Part shown: piece by piece, positions 41,526-49,909 of the stretch
How the letters are laid out: each line of letters starts with the position of its first letter
How positions within the stretch are numbered: the first letter of the stretch is position 1
From: Streptomyces sparsogenes
GTDB lineage: Bacteria; Actinomycetota; Actinomycetes; Streptomycetales; Streptomycetaceae
Length of the DNA: 64,000 nucleotides
Direction of reading: 5' to 3'
Assembly (NCBI RefSeq): GCF_001704635.1
Contig: NZ_MAXF01000096.1
Coordinates: 147,160-211,159 of the forward strand
The notes under the pieces: generated by a model
The model's database searches: none
What the model was told of the DNA's origin: nothing
Seen by the model: the letters and a program-made list of their open reading frames with translations, nothing else
Program-made: the position numbers and the translations under genes

Positions 41526-43226
41526 ATGGACGCCGAAGGCATTGAGGCGGGCCGCCAGCGCTGGCAGGCCCGGTACGACGCGGCACGCAAGCGTGAGGCC
41601 GACTTCTCGACGCTTTCCGGGGACCCCGTGGATCCGGTCTACGGGCCGGCCCCGGGCGACAGCGTCGCGGGCTTCGAGCGCATCGGCTGGCCCGGCGAGT
41701 TCCCCTTCACCCGAGGGCTGTACTCGACCGGCTACCGCGGCCGCGCCTGGACCATCCGCCAGTTCGCCGGGTTCGGAAACGCCGAGCAGACCAACGAGCG
41801 CTACAAGATGATCCTCAAGGCGGGCGGCGGCGGCCTGTCGGTGGCCTTCGACATGCCGACGCTGATGGGCCGCGACTCCGACGACCCGCGCTCGCTGGGC
41901 GAGGTCGGCCACTGCGGCGTCGCCATCGACTCCGCCGCCGACATGGAGATCCTCTTCAAGGACATCCCGCTCGGCGACGTCACCACCTCCATGACGATCA
42001 GCGGCCCCGCCGTCCCCGTCTTCTGCATGTACCTGGTCGCCGCCGAGCGCCAGGGCGTCGACACCTCCGTGCTGAACGGCACGCTCCAGACGGACATCTT
42101 CAAGGAGTACATCGCCCAGAAGGAGTGGCTCTTCCAGCCCGAGCCCCATCTGCGCCTGATCGGCGACCTGATGGAGCACTGCGCGCGCGGCATCCCCGCG
42201 TACAAGCCGCTGTCGGTCTCCGGCTACCACATCCGCGAGGCCGGGGCCACGGCCGCGCAGGAGCTCGCGTACACCCTCGCCGACGGCTTCGGCTACGTCG
42301 AGCTGGGGCTCTCCCGCGGTCTCGACGTCGACACCTTCGCACCCGGCCTGTCCTTCTTCTTCGACGCGCACATCGATTTCTTCGAGGAGATCGCCAAGTT
42401 CCGCGCGGCCCGCCGTATCTGGGCCCGCTGGATGCGCGATGTGTACGGGGCGAAGACCGAGAAGGCGCAGTGGCTGCGCTTCCACACCCAGACCGCCGGG
42501 GTCTCGCTCACCGCCCAGCAGCCGTACAACAACGTCGTGCGCACCGCCGTCGAGGCGCTGTCCGCGGTGCTCGGCGGCACCAACTCGCTGCACACCAACG
42601 CCCTGGACGAGACGCTCGCGCTGCCCAGCGAGCAGGCCGCCGAGATCGCCCTGCGCACCCAGCAGGTGCTGATGGAGGAGACCGGCATCCTGAACGTGGC
42701 CGACCCGCTGGGCGGTTCCTGGTACGTCGAGGCGCTGACCGACCGCATCGAGGCCGACGCCGAGAAGATCTTCGAGCAGATCAAGGAGCGCGGCCGCCGG
42801 GCGGTGCCGGACGGGCAGCACCCCATCGGGCCGATCACCTCCGGCATCCTGCGCGGCATCGAGGACGGCTGGTTCACCGGCGAGATCGCCGAGTCGGCCT
42901 TCCAGTACCAGCGGGCGCTGGAGAAGGGCGACAAGAAGGTCGTCGGCGTCAACTGCCACGAGGGCTCGGTGACCGGCGACCTGGAGATCCTGCGGGTCAG
43001 CCACGAGGTCGAGCGCGAGCAGGTGCGGGTGCTCGCCGCCCGCAAGGAGGCCCGCGACGACGCGCGGGTGACCGCCGCGCTGAAGGCCATGCTGGCCGCC
43101 GCCCGCGACGGCTCCAACATGATCGAGCCGATGCTGGAGGCGGTCCGGGCGGAGGCCACCCTCGGGGAGATCTGCGGCGTGCTCCGCGAGGAGTGGGGCA
43201 GCTACACGGAGCCCGCCGGCTTCTGA
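41526..43226 (+). CDS. icmA: isobutyryl-CoA mutase large subunit
   Basis: This 566-residue enzyme rearranges isobutyryl-CoA and n-butyryl-CoA using adenosylcobalamin bound by a separate small subunit, which is not in this window. Two substrate-pocket residues identify it: Phe80 (in TIRQFAGFG) and Gln198 (in EYIAQKEWLF), where methylmalonyl-CoA mutases have Tyr and Arg. The length equals that of known IcmA, and no cobalamin-binding domain is attached. The ribosome site GGAG is unusually close to ATG 41526. Its 3' end overlaps the convergent TetR gene by 25 bases. Confidence 0.95.
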   Translation: MDAEGIEAGRQRWQARYDAARKREADFSTLSGDPVDPVYGPAPGDSVAGFERIGWPGEFPFTRGLYSTGYRGRAWTIRQFAGFGNAEQTNERYKMILKAGGGGLSVAFDMPTLMGRDSDDPRSLGEVGHCGVAIDSAADMEILFKDIPLGDVTTSMTISGPAVPVFCMYLVAAERQGVDTSVLNGTLQTDIFKEYIAQKEWLFQPEPHLRLIGDLMEHCARGIPAYKPLSVSGYHIREAGATAAQELAYTLADGFGYVELGLSRGLDVDTFAPGLSFFFDAHIDFFEEIAKFRAARRIWARWMRDVYGAKTEKAQWLRFHTQTAGVSLTAQQPYNNVVRTAVEALSAVLGGTNSLHTNALDETLALPSEQAAEIALRTQQVLMEETGILNVADPLGGSWYVEALTDRIEADAEKIFEQIKERGRRAVPDGQHPIGPITSGILRGIEDGWFTGEIAESAFQYQRALEKGDKKVVGVNCHEGSVTGDLEILRVSHEVEREQVRVLAARKEARDDARVTAALKAMLAAARDGSNMIEPMLEAVRAEATLGEICGVLREEWGSYTEPAGF

Positions 43227-43879
43227 GCCGGGGCGGGCCGGCCGGCCGAGGTGGGGCAGCCCCGGCCGGCCGCCGCGGCGAACCCGCTGAGCAGCAGCTC
43301 CGCGAAGTCGCGGGCCCAGGGCGCGTCGACGGCGTCGGCGCTCACCAGCGTCCGGTGCACCACCGCGCCGGCGATCACATCGAAGATCAGGTCCGCGGTG
43401 CGGGCCGCCGCGGCGGGGTCGGTCTCCCGCGGCAGCTCGCCGCGGGCCTGGGCCCGCTCGCGGCCGAGCAGCACCAGCCGCTTCTGCCGGTCGACGATCG
43501 TGGTGCGGATCCGCTCCCGCAGCGCCTCGTCGTGGGTGGCCTCGGCGACCACGGCCATCAGCGAGGTCCTGGCCTCCGGCCGCTCCAGCAGCGCGGCGAA
43601 CCGCAGCACGGTCTCCTCCACGTCGGCGCGCAGCGACCCCAGGTCGGGCAGTTCGAGCTGCTCGTCGAGGAGCGCCGCCACCGCGTCCACCACCAACTCG
43701 CTCTTGTTCGCCCAGCGGCGGTAGAGGGTGGTCTTGGCCACACCCGCCCGGGCCGCGACATCGCCCATCGTCAGCTTGGACCAGCCGAGCTCGACCAGGG
43801 CGGCCCTCGTCGCACCGAGAATGGCGCGGTCGGCCTCGGCACTGCGGGGGCGGCCGGTGCGCCGCGCTGGCGGGCTCAT
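43202..43879 (-). CDS. TetR family transcriptional regulator
   Basis: This 225-residue regulator has the DNA-binding region GWSKLTMGDVAARAGVAKTT and LYRRWANKSELV near residues 32-65, and a TetR_C type ligand domain. It is divergent from the thioredoxin-TPR gene with a 23-bp palindrome between them, so it probably controls that gene and itself. The end of the gene overlaps the 3' end of icmA on the other strand. Confidence 0.92.
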   Translation of the reverse strand: MSPPARRTGRPRSAEADRAILGATRAALVELGWSKLTMGDVAARAGVAKTTLYRRWANKSELVVDAVAALLDEQLELPDLGSLRADVEETVLRFAALLERPEARTSLMAVVAEATHDEALRERIRTTIVDRQKRLVLLGRERAQARGELPRETDPAAAARTADLIFDVIAGAVVHRTLVSADAVDAPWARDFAELLLSGFAAAAGRGCPTSAGRPAPAQKPAGSV

Positions 43880-43937
43880 GCCCGTGACCCTACCCGGACG
43901 GGGCCCGGGCCCCCTGGAACTCGCGGGGTTCTTCCAG

Positions 43938-43960
43938 TTACGCTACGACTCGTAGCGTAA
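43938..43960. promoter_or_regulatory. 23-bp palindrome, TetR operator
   Basis: Perfect 11-bp arms (TTACGCTACGA and complement) flank a single central base. It lies between the divergent TetR gene (start 43879) and the thioredoxin-like gene (start 44008). The length and symmetry are typical of a TetR operator. Confidence 0.8.
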
Positions 43961-44007
43961 GGGTGTGCGCTTTTCCATTCGCCGCGAGAAGAGGGGAGGA
44001 TAGGACC

Positions 44008-44970
44008 ATGCAGCCACGGAACATGTCCATGAGTGGAGTGGTCGACCTCGCCGCGGTGAAGGCGGCCGGAGAAGCGAAGCAGAAGGCGGAGAGGGCGCGG
44101 GCCGAGGCGGCCCGCAAGGGCACGGCGGCGCCCACCCGTCTGGTCTTCGACGTCGACGAGGCGGGTTTCCAGCAGGACGTCCTGCAGCGCTCCACCGAAG
44201 TACCGGTCGTCATCGACTTCTGGGCCGAGTGGTGCGAGCCGTGCAAGCAGCTCGGTCCGGTCCTCGAGCGGCTGGCGGGGGAGTACGCGGGCCGGTTCGT
44301 CCTGGCGAAGATCGACGTCGACGCCAACCAGATGCTCTTCCAGCAGTTCGGGGTGCAGGGCATCCCCGCCGTGTTCGCGGTCGTCGCGGGCCAGCCGGTG
44401 CCCCTCTTCCAGGGCGCGGCGCCCGAGGCGCAGGTCCGGCAGGTGCTGGACCAGCTGATCCAGGCGGCCGAGCAGCAGTTCGGCATCGTGGGCGCCCCGG
44501 TGCAGGACGCGGACGCCGAGGGCGGTCAGCCGGCCGCGCCGCAGCCGGCCACCCCGTACGACAGCGCGCTCGCTGCGGCCCATGAGGCGCTGGACGCCGG
44601 TGACCTCGGCGGCGCGGTGCAGGCGTACAAGAACGTGCTGGCCGACGACCCGGGCAACACGGAGGCGAAGCTGGGCCTGGCGCAGGCCGAGCTGCTGAGC
44701 CGGGTGCAGGGGGCGGACGCGCAGCAGGTGCGCAAGGCGGCGGCCGACCATCCGGCCGACCCGGCGGCGCAGATCGCGGCGGCGGACCTGGACCTGGTGG
44801 GGGGTCATGTGGAGGACGCCTTCGGGCGCTTGGTCGACACCGTGCGGCGCACCGCCGGGCAGGACCGCGAGACCGCGCGCCTGCACCTGCTGGAGCTCTT
44901 CGAGGTGATCGGGGCGGACGACCCCCGGGTGGTCGCGGCGCGCGGCGCGCTGGCGCGCGTACTGTTCTGA
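44008..44970 (+). CDS. thioredoxin-domain protein with TPR-like tail
   Basis: This 320-residue protein has a thioredoxin domain at about residues 45-155 with the redox motif Cys76-Glu-Pro-Cys79 (FWAEWCEPCKQ) and the cis-proline loop GIPAVFAV. The C-terminal ~130 residues form TPR-like helices (YKNVLADDPGNTEAKLGLAQ), as in CnoX/YbbN chaperone-redox proteins. ATG 44008 follows AGGGGAGGA. Two terminator hairpins follow the gene. Confidence 0.9.
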   Translation: MQPRNMSMSGVVDLAAVKAAGEAKQKAERARAEAARKGTAAPTRLVFDVDEAGFQQDVLQRSTEVPVVIDFWAEWCEPCKQLGPVLERLAGEYAGRFVLAKIDVDANQMLFQQFGVQGIPAVFAVVAGQPVPLFQGAAPEAQVRQVLDQLIQAAEQQFGIVGAPVQDADAEGGQPAAPQPATPYDSALAAAHEALDAGDLGGAVQAYKNVLADDPGNTEAKLGLAQAELLSRVQGADAQQVRKAAADHPADPAAQIAAADLDLVGGHVEDAFGRLVDTVRRTAGQDRETARLHLLELFEVIGADDPRVVAARGALARVLF

Positions 44971-44992
44971 CGCCTGCCACCTCAAACAGCGA

Positions 44993-45032
44993 AGCGGCCG
45001 CGCTTTACCAAAACTTGGTAAACGCGGTCGCT
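44993..45032 (+). terminator. hairpin after thioredoxin-like gene
   Basis: Bases 44993-45009 pair with 45017-45032 with one bulged base and one wobble, leaving a 7-base loop. It begins 22 bases after the stop codon. Confidence 0.7.
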
Positions 45033-45034
45033 GT

Positions 45035-45063
45035 AACTGGCAGTAAGTAAGCGCCAGTTTTTT
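45035..45063 (+). terminator. T-tailed intrinsic terminator
   Basis: AACTGGC at 45035-45041 pairs with 45053-45059, and a T6 run ends at 45063. T-tailed terminators are uncommon in Streptomyces. It follows the first hairpin after two bases, making a tandem terminator. Confidence 0.75.
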
Positions 45064-45528
45064 GTCCCGTCATGCCGCAAATCACCCCCCGTTTCCGGTC
45101 ATGTGACGGCGACCCTGAGTGCCCGGCCTCTACCGGCCTGCCGCAGTACGGTTATTCGCCCGTTACTCGCTGGTAACGAACCCCTTGTGCACCCGCCCGT
45201 CGATGGACCACGATCGGCCAAGCTCGGTCCATCCTCCAAGCCCGGCAACCGGTCGGCGCGGTCGGCGCGATGGGTCCCCACCGAGCAGGCCGGCGGCAGT
45301 GGCGCCGGCCGTGGACAGGGGGGTCTCTGCCTTCCGGCAGGGCCTGTCCAGGAGGTTGCGCGAAGGCGTGGCCAGTGGTTGTCGCTCGGGGGTGATCGCC
45401 GGTGTTTCGGGTGCGGTTCGCGCCTGTGAGACGTGGGCGCTCTCCTTCCCGAGGACGTAGCACTTCTCCCATCCCAGGCTCGGGTCTCGGCCCCAGCCGG
45501 AGATGTACGTCCGAGAAGGAGGAAAGTC
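45064..45528. other. 465-base gap with one inverted repeat
   Basis: No convincing gene was found. CGTTAC at 45161-45166 and GTAACG at 45173-45178 form a 6-bp inverted repeat, a possible operator. The AAGGAGG ribosome site for the next gene is at 45516-45522. The open frames across the gap look like shadows with no family features. Confidence 0.6.
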
Positions 45529-46143
45529 ATGGAGTCCCAGGCTCGTGGCGGGACCAGATGGAAGCGATTCGCGGTTGTCATGGTGCCGAGCGTCGCTGCC
45601 ACGGCCGCGATCGGTGTCGCCCTCGCGCAGGGTGCGCTCGCGGCCTCGTTCAGTGTGTCCGGCCAGCAGTTCAAGGTGAAGGTCGTCAAGCTCGAGGGCA
45701 GGGGTTTCGTCCAGTACGGCACCCTTGAGGCCCAGCACGGGGGCAAGCGCATCCCCGTCGCCGTGTCGGCGTTCAAGAACGCCAAGATCACGGGGCTGTG
45801 CCAGTCGGTCGTGGTTCCGGTCCCGCTGTTCGGCGATGTCTCGCTGAAACTGAAGGCCGGTTACGGCAAGGACAAGGTCGAGGCGAAGAACCTCTTCATC
45901 GACCTCGACCAGCTCGACGCCGACGCCGTGTTCAAGGGCATCAACATCGGTGTGGCGGCGGGTGACACCACCAAGGGTCCCAAGAACGACACGAACAAGA
46001 AGGACCCCGGCTCCTTCGCCCAGGAAGCCGACAGGGCGGATCTGGAGAACGTCGAACAGACCGCGTGGGCGACCAGCGCGGGCACGTTCAAGCTCCCCGG
46101 TCTTTCCATGAGCGTCAGCAAGGGCAAGAGCGAGTGCTTCTGA
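45529..46143 (+). CDS. DUF6230 family exported protein
   Basis: This 204-residue protein has an N-terminal signal or anchor helix (about residues 13-36) and a beta-rich domain outside the cell. Features include GQQFKVKVVKLEGRGFVQYG, FKNAKITGLCQSVVVPVP and KNLFIDLDQLDADAVFKG. Two cysteines, one in the middle and one before the final Phe, may pair. ATG 45529 has an AAGGAGG site. It is followed by a DUF6114 membrane protein and a third exported protein; the function is unknown. Confidence 0.88.
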   Translation: MESQARGGTRWKRFAVVMVPSVAATAAIGVALAQGALAASFSVSGQQFKVKVVKLEGRGFVQYGTLEAQHGGKRIPVAVSAFKNAKITGLCQSVVVPVPLFGDVSLKLKAGYGKDKVEAKNLFIDLDQLDADAVFKGINIGVAAGDTTKGPKNDTNKKDPGSFAQEADRADLENVEQTAWATSAGTFKLPGLSMSVSKGKSECF

Positions 46144-46285
46144 CGCGTTGAGCAGGGTGGGGGGCCGTGTCGTCGCCCCTCACCCGGCATCGCTCAACGG
46201 CGTCGGGGCAGCAGTACCGCGCCTATCAGTACCGCATCAGAACACCGCGATCGTCCAGATCGCCGGCCCCAGGGAGCTGTTTTCA

Positions 46286-46849
46286 TTGAGTGCCGAGTCG
46301 CCGGGGGCGCGTGACCGTATCAGCCGCCTGCGCAGGGCTTTCAGGCATTGGCGCTGGCAGCGCCCGTTCTGGGCAGGGCTTTTGACGCTCCTGGCCGGGC
46401 TGCCGATCGCGTACCTGCCGTATGCCAACGTCACCTTGGGTCAGCTGACCGTCCGGATGTCCACCACCGCCGGATCCGGCTCGCTGATCATCGGCGTCCT
46501 GCTGATCGTGCTGGGCCTGACCATGTGGTTCCAGCCCGTCGTACGGGTCTTCGCGGGAGTCGCCACCATCCTGCTGGGCCTCGTCTCGCTCCCCGTCTCC
46601 AACTTCGGGGGCTTCTTGGTGGGCTTCCTGCTCGCGCTCTTCGGCGGCGGGATGAGCGTCGCCTGGGCGCCGGGCGAGGAGCCCGCGGCACAGCCGGCGA
46701 AGGACGCGGGGCCCGCGCCCGACGGCGGCGCGGACGGTGAGGACGGCGCGGCCGGCCCGGATGGCGCGGACGGCGGTGAGCCGGAGCCGGCCACCGCGGG
46801 GGCCGCGCCGGACCAGGAATCCAGGAATGGGAGGCACCGTGCGGGGTGA
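46286..46849 (+). CDS. DUF6114 family membrane protein
   Basis: This 187-residue protein has four hydrophobic helices, including FWAGLLTLLAGLPIAYLPY, LIIGVLLIVLGLTMWF and FLVGFLLALFGGGMSVAW, and an acidic Gly/Ala/Asp-rich C-terminal tail. TTG 46286 was chosen because AGGGAG lies nine bases upstream and the conserved start is SAESPGARD. The frame is open from 46148, which is not protein-like. The next gene overlaps its end. Confidence 0.86.
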   Translation: MSAESPGARDRISRLRRAFRHWRWQRPFWAGLLTLLAGLPIAYLPYANVTLGQLTVRMSTTAGSGSLIIGVLLIVLGLTMWFQPVVRVFAGVATILLGLVSLPVSNFGGFLVGFLLALFGGGMSVAWAPGEEPAAQPAKDAGPAPDGGADGEDGAAGPDGADGGEPEPATAGAAPDQESRNGRHRAG

Positions 46850-48263
46850 ACAGGACGAGGCGGACGCCGCGGGTGCCGCGAGCCCACGCCGGACAAGAAC
46901 GGGACCGCGCCACGCGGCTCCCAAGAAGTCGATGCTCACCCGCTTCCACATGCCCGCGGGCAAGGCGATAGCCCTCGCCGCCATGCCGACGGCCGTCCTG
47001 ATGGGCATGGGGCTGACCCCGCAACTCGCCCAGGCGACCTCACGGGCCGAGGACCGGTACAAGCCGGGACCGTGCGTCACCCGGACCGACGAGGCCGACA
47101 AGGACAGCAAGGACAGCAAGGACAGCAAGGCCGGCGACAAGGGCGACAAGAGCACCGACAAGTCCGGCGAGACGTCCAAGGGTTCCGAGGACAAGGGCTC
47201 CGGGGACAAGGGCTCCGGGGACAAGGATTCCGCGGGCAAGGGCGGGGACGGCAAGGCCGACGAGCCCGGCTCCACGCCGACCCCCTCGGCCACCTCCGAC
47301 CCGGCCCCCTCGGGCGGCAAGACGGGCGACGACGCGGACGGCAAGACGGACGACAAGACGCCCGAGCAGTCCACCTCCTCGCCGAGCCCCTCCGAGACCA
47401 AGAGCAAGAACCCGCTCGACCCGCTGGGTCTCGGCGACGCGATCAAGGACATCTTCACCGGGGGCGGCGACGAGGACGGCGACAAGGAGGGGACCGCCGA
47501 GCCGAGCGCCACCCCGTCCCCGTCCAGCTCGCCGACCGGATCGTCGAGCAAGCCCTCCGACCCCGTCGGCGACACCGCCGACAAGGCCGGGGACGCGGCG
47601 AAGGACACCGCCGACAAGGCGGACAAGGCCGCGGACAACGCCAAGGACAAGGCCGGCGACGCGGCGGAGGACGCCGGGGACAAGGCCGGCGAGGACAAGG
47701 CCGACGGGGCCACGCCCACGGCCACCCCCACCGCCCCCTCGCCCTCCGCGTCCGGGTCGGGCGACGGCAAGGAGCCGTTCCCCTGCCCGACGTACGACGC
47801 GGAGGCGTACGAGAACGCCGAGGGCGAGCCCACCTCCAGCCTGCTGCCCGACGAGCCCTGGACGCTCAAGAGCACCCTGCTGACCCTGCACGGGCTGAAC
47901 TACGAGGGCATCGTCGAGGTCAAGACGTACAGCGGGCAGATCAAGAAGGTCCTCAAGTTCACCGCCGGCGGCATTGAGATCAAGGACCTGCACCAGCTGA
48001 CGGTCGGCGCCGGAGGGACGACCACCCACGTGGCCGCGCGCGAGGGCTCCACCTCCACCTTCGACAACGGCCCGATCACCATGTACACCGAGGAGCTGTC
48101 GGGCAACCTCCTGGGCATCGTCCCGATCACCTTCAGCCCCAAGAGCCCGCCGCCGCTGAACCTCCCCGAGGTGTTCTTCACCGATGTGACGGTCACCCAG
48201 GCCGGGCAGTTCGGCGGCGACCTGACGATCCCCGGCATGCATCTCTACAAGACCGGGGGATGA
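46839..48263 (+). CDS. exported Asp/Lys-rich repeat protein
   Basis: This ~474-residue protein has a signal or anchor helix (IALAAMPTAVLMGMGLT) and then ~270 residues of Asp/Lys/Gly/Ser/Ala/Pro repeats such as DKAGDAAKDTADKADKA, probably unstructured. The C-terminal ~150 residues are beta-rich: LTLHGLNYEGIVEVKTYSG, IKDLHQLTVG and GDLTIPGMHLYKTGG. GTG 46839 follows GGGAGG closely; ATG 46827 is the alternative. It overlaps the DUF6114 gene. The globular end loosely resembles DUF6230. Confidence 0.83.
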   Translation: MRGEQDEADAAGAASPRRTRTGPRHAAPKKSMLTRFHMPAGKAIALAAMPTAVLMGMGLTPQLAQATSRAEDRYKPGPCVTRTDEADKDSKDSKDSKAGDKGDKSTDKSGETSKGSEDKGSGDKGSGDKDSAGKGGDGKADEPGSTPTPSATSDPAPSGGKTGDDADGKTDDKTPEQSTSSPSPSETKSKNPLDPLGLGDAIKDIFTGGGDEDGDKEGTAEPSATPSPSSSPTGSSSKPSDPVGDTADKAGDAAKDTADKADKAADNAKDKAGDAAEDAGDKAGEDKADGATPTATPTAPSPSASGSGDGKEPFPCPTYDAEAYENAEGEPTSSLLPDEPWTLKSTLLTLHGLNYEGIVEVKTYSGQIKKVLKFTAGGIEIKDLHQLTVGAGGTTTHVAAREGSTSTFDNGPITMYTEELSGNLLGIVPITFSPKSPPPLNLPEVFFTDVTVTQAGQFGGDLTIPGMHLYKTGG

Positions 48264-48322
48264 CCCCGGGACACGGACCCGTTCGGGAGCCGCACGGCCC
48301 TCCGCACCCGTGGAGGGCGACA

Positions 48323-48362
48323 CCGGTGGGCAGCCACCCCGGTCGGGGTGGCTGCCCACCGG
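48323..48362. terminator. bidirectional terminator before pyk
   Basis: A perfect 18-bp stem (48323-48340 with 48345-48362) has a 4-base GGTC loop. It lies between the convergent ends of the exported-protein gene and pyk and should serve both. Confidence 0.85.
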
Positions 48363-48389
48363 CGCGTGTGCCGCCCTTTCAGCGCCGCG

Positions 48390-49817
48390 TCAGGCGTGCT
48401 CGCCGCCCAGGTGGTGCACCCGGACCATGTTGGTGGTGCCGGGGACGCCGGGGGGCGAACCGGCCGTGATGATCATGGTGTCGCCCTCGCTGTAGCGGCC
48501 CAGCTTGGACAGCTCGGCGTCCACGAGGTCCACCATCGCGTCGGTGTGCTCCACGTACGGCACCACGAAGGACTCGACGCCCCAGCTGAGCGTCAGCTGG
48601 TTGCGGGTGGCCACGTCCGTGGTGAAGGCGAGGATCGGCTGCTGGGCGCGGTAGCGGGACAGCCGGCGGGCGGTGTCGCCGGACTGGGTGAAGGCCACCA
48701 GCGACTGGGCGCCCAGGAAGTCGGCGATCTCGGCGGCCGCGCGGGCGACCGAGCCGCCCTGCGTACGCGGCTTCTTGCCCGGGACCAGCGGCTGCAGGCC
48801 GCGCGAGAGCAGCTCCTGCTCGGCGGCCTGGACGATGCGGGACATCGTCTTGACCGTCTCCAGCGGGTACGCGCCGACGGAGGACTCCGCGGAGAGCATG
48901 ACCGCGTCGGCACCGTCCAGGATCGCGTTGGCGACGTCGGACGCCTCGGCGCGGGTCGGCCGCGAGTTGGTGATCATCGACTCCATCATCTGGGTCGCGA
49001 CGATCACGGGCTTGGCGTTCCGGCGGCACAGCTCGATCAGGCGCTTCTGCACCATCGGGACCTTCTCGAGCGGATACTCGACGGCCAGGTCGCCACGGGC
49101 CACCATGACACCGTCGAAGGCCGCGACGACCTCCTCCATGTTGGCGACCGCCTGCGGCTTCTCCACCTTGGCGATCACCGGCACCCGGCGGCCCACCTCG
49201 TCCATGACGCGGTGCACGTCGCGGACGTCGCCCGCGTCCCGGACGAAGGACAGCGCGACCATGTCGCACCCCATGGCCAGCGCGAACTTCAGGTCCACGA
49301 TGTCCTTCTCGGACAGCGCGGGCACGTTGACCGCGGCACCGGGCAGGTTGATCCCCTTGTGGTCGGAGATCACGCCGCCCTCGATGACGATCGTCTTGAC
49401 CCGCGGGCCCTCGACCGCGGTGACCCGCAGCTCGACATTGCCGTCGTTGATCAGGATCTGGTCGCCCTTGGACACATCCCCCGGCAGCCCCTTGTAGGTG
49501 GTGCCGCAGATGGTCCGGTCGCCCGGCACGTCCTCGGTGGTGATGGTGAACTCGTCACCGCGCACCAGCTCCACCGGGCCGTCGGCGAAGGTCTCCAGCC
49601 GGATCTTCGGGCCCTGGAGGTCGGCCAGCACACCGACGGCGTGCCCGGTCTCCTCGGAGGCCTTGCGGACGCGGTGGTACCGCTCCTCGTGCTCCGTGTG
49701 GCTTCCGTGGCTCATGTTGAATCGGGCCACGTTCATCCCGGCCTCGATCAGCGACTTCAGCTGGTCGTAGGAGTCGACGGCGGGGCCCAGAGTGCAGACG
49801 ATTTTGGAACGGCGCAT
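48390..49817 (-). CDS. pyk: pyruvate kinase
   Basis: This 475-residue glycolytic enzyme makes pyruvate and ATP from phosphoenolpyruvate. It has the N-terminal MRRSKIVCTLGPAVDS, ARFNMSHGSH, the active-site stretch VIAKVEKPQA, and VMVARGDLAVEYPLEKVP. ATG 49817 has no good ribosome site, but TAGGAT lies seven bases upstream, so the message may be leaderless. ackA and pta are upstream on the same strand. Confidence 0.97.
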   Translation of the reverse strand: MRRSKIVCTLGPAVDSYDQLKSLIEAGMNVARFNMSHGSHTEHEERYHRVRKASEETGHAVGVLADLQGPKIRLETFADGPVELVRGDEFTITTEDVPGDRTICGTTYKGLPGDVSKGDQILINDGNVELRVTAVEGPRVKTIVIEGGVISDHKGINLPGAAVNVPALSEKDIVDLKFALAMGCDMVALSFVRDAGDVRDVHRVMDEVGRRVPVIAKVEKPQAVANMEEVVAAFDGVMVARGDLAVEYPLEKVPMVQKRLIELCRRNAKPVIVATQMMESMITNSRPTRAEASDVANAILDGADAVMLSAESSVGAYPLETVKTMSRIVQAAEQELLSRGLQPLVPGKKPRTQGGSVARAAAEIADFLGAQSLVAFTQSGDTARRLSRYRAQQPILAFTTDVATRNQLTLSWGVESFVVPYVEHTDAMVDLVDAELSKLGRYSEGDTMIITAGSPPGVPGTTNMVRVHHLGGEHA

Positions 49818-49824
49818 GAGGCGG

Positions 49825-49830
49825 ATCCTA
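49825..49830 (-). promoter_or_regulatory. possible -10 element of leaderless pyk
   Basis: TAGGAT on the minus strand lies seven bases before the pyk ATG. The -35 region is not well matched, so the call is tentative. Confidence 0.35.
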
Positions 49831-49909
49831 TCGGTTTGTTTCGGAGCGGAATTTTCAAGCTATGTCAGTCGGCGCAATACCGGGGCACGACCGCCGGAAG
49901 GGCCGGAAA

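Noticed and set aside
45102..45430. Short open frames in the 45.1-45.5 kb gap
   Set aside because: No ribosome site, no codon bias and no family features.
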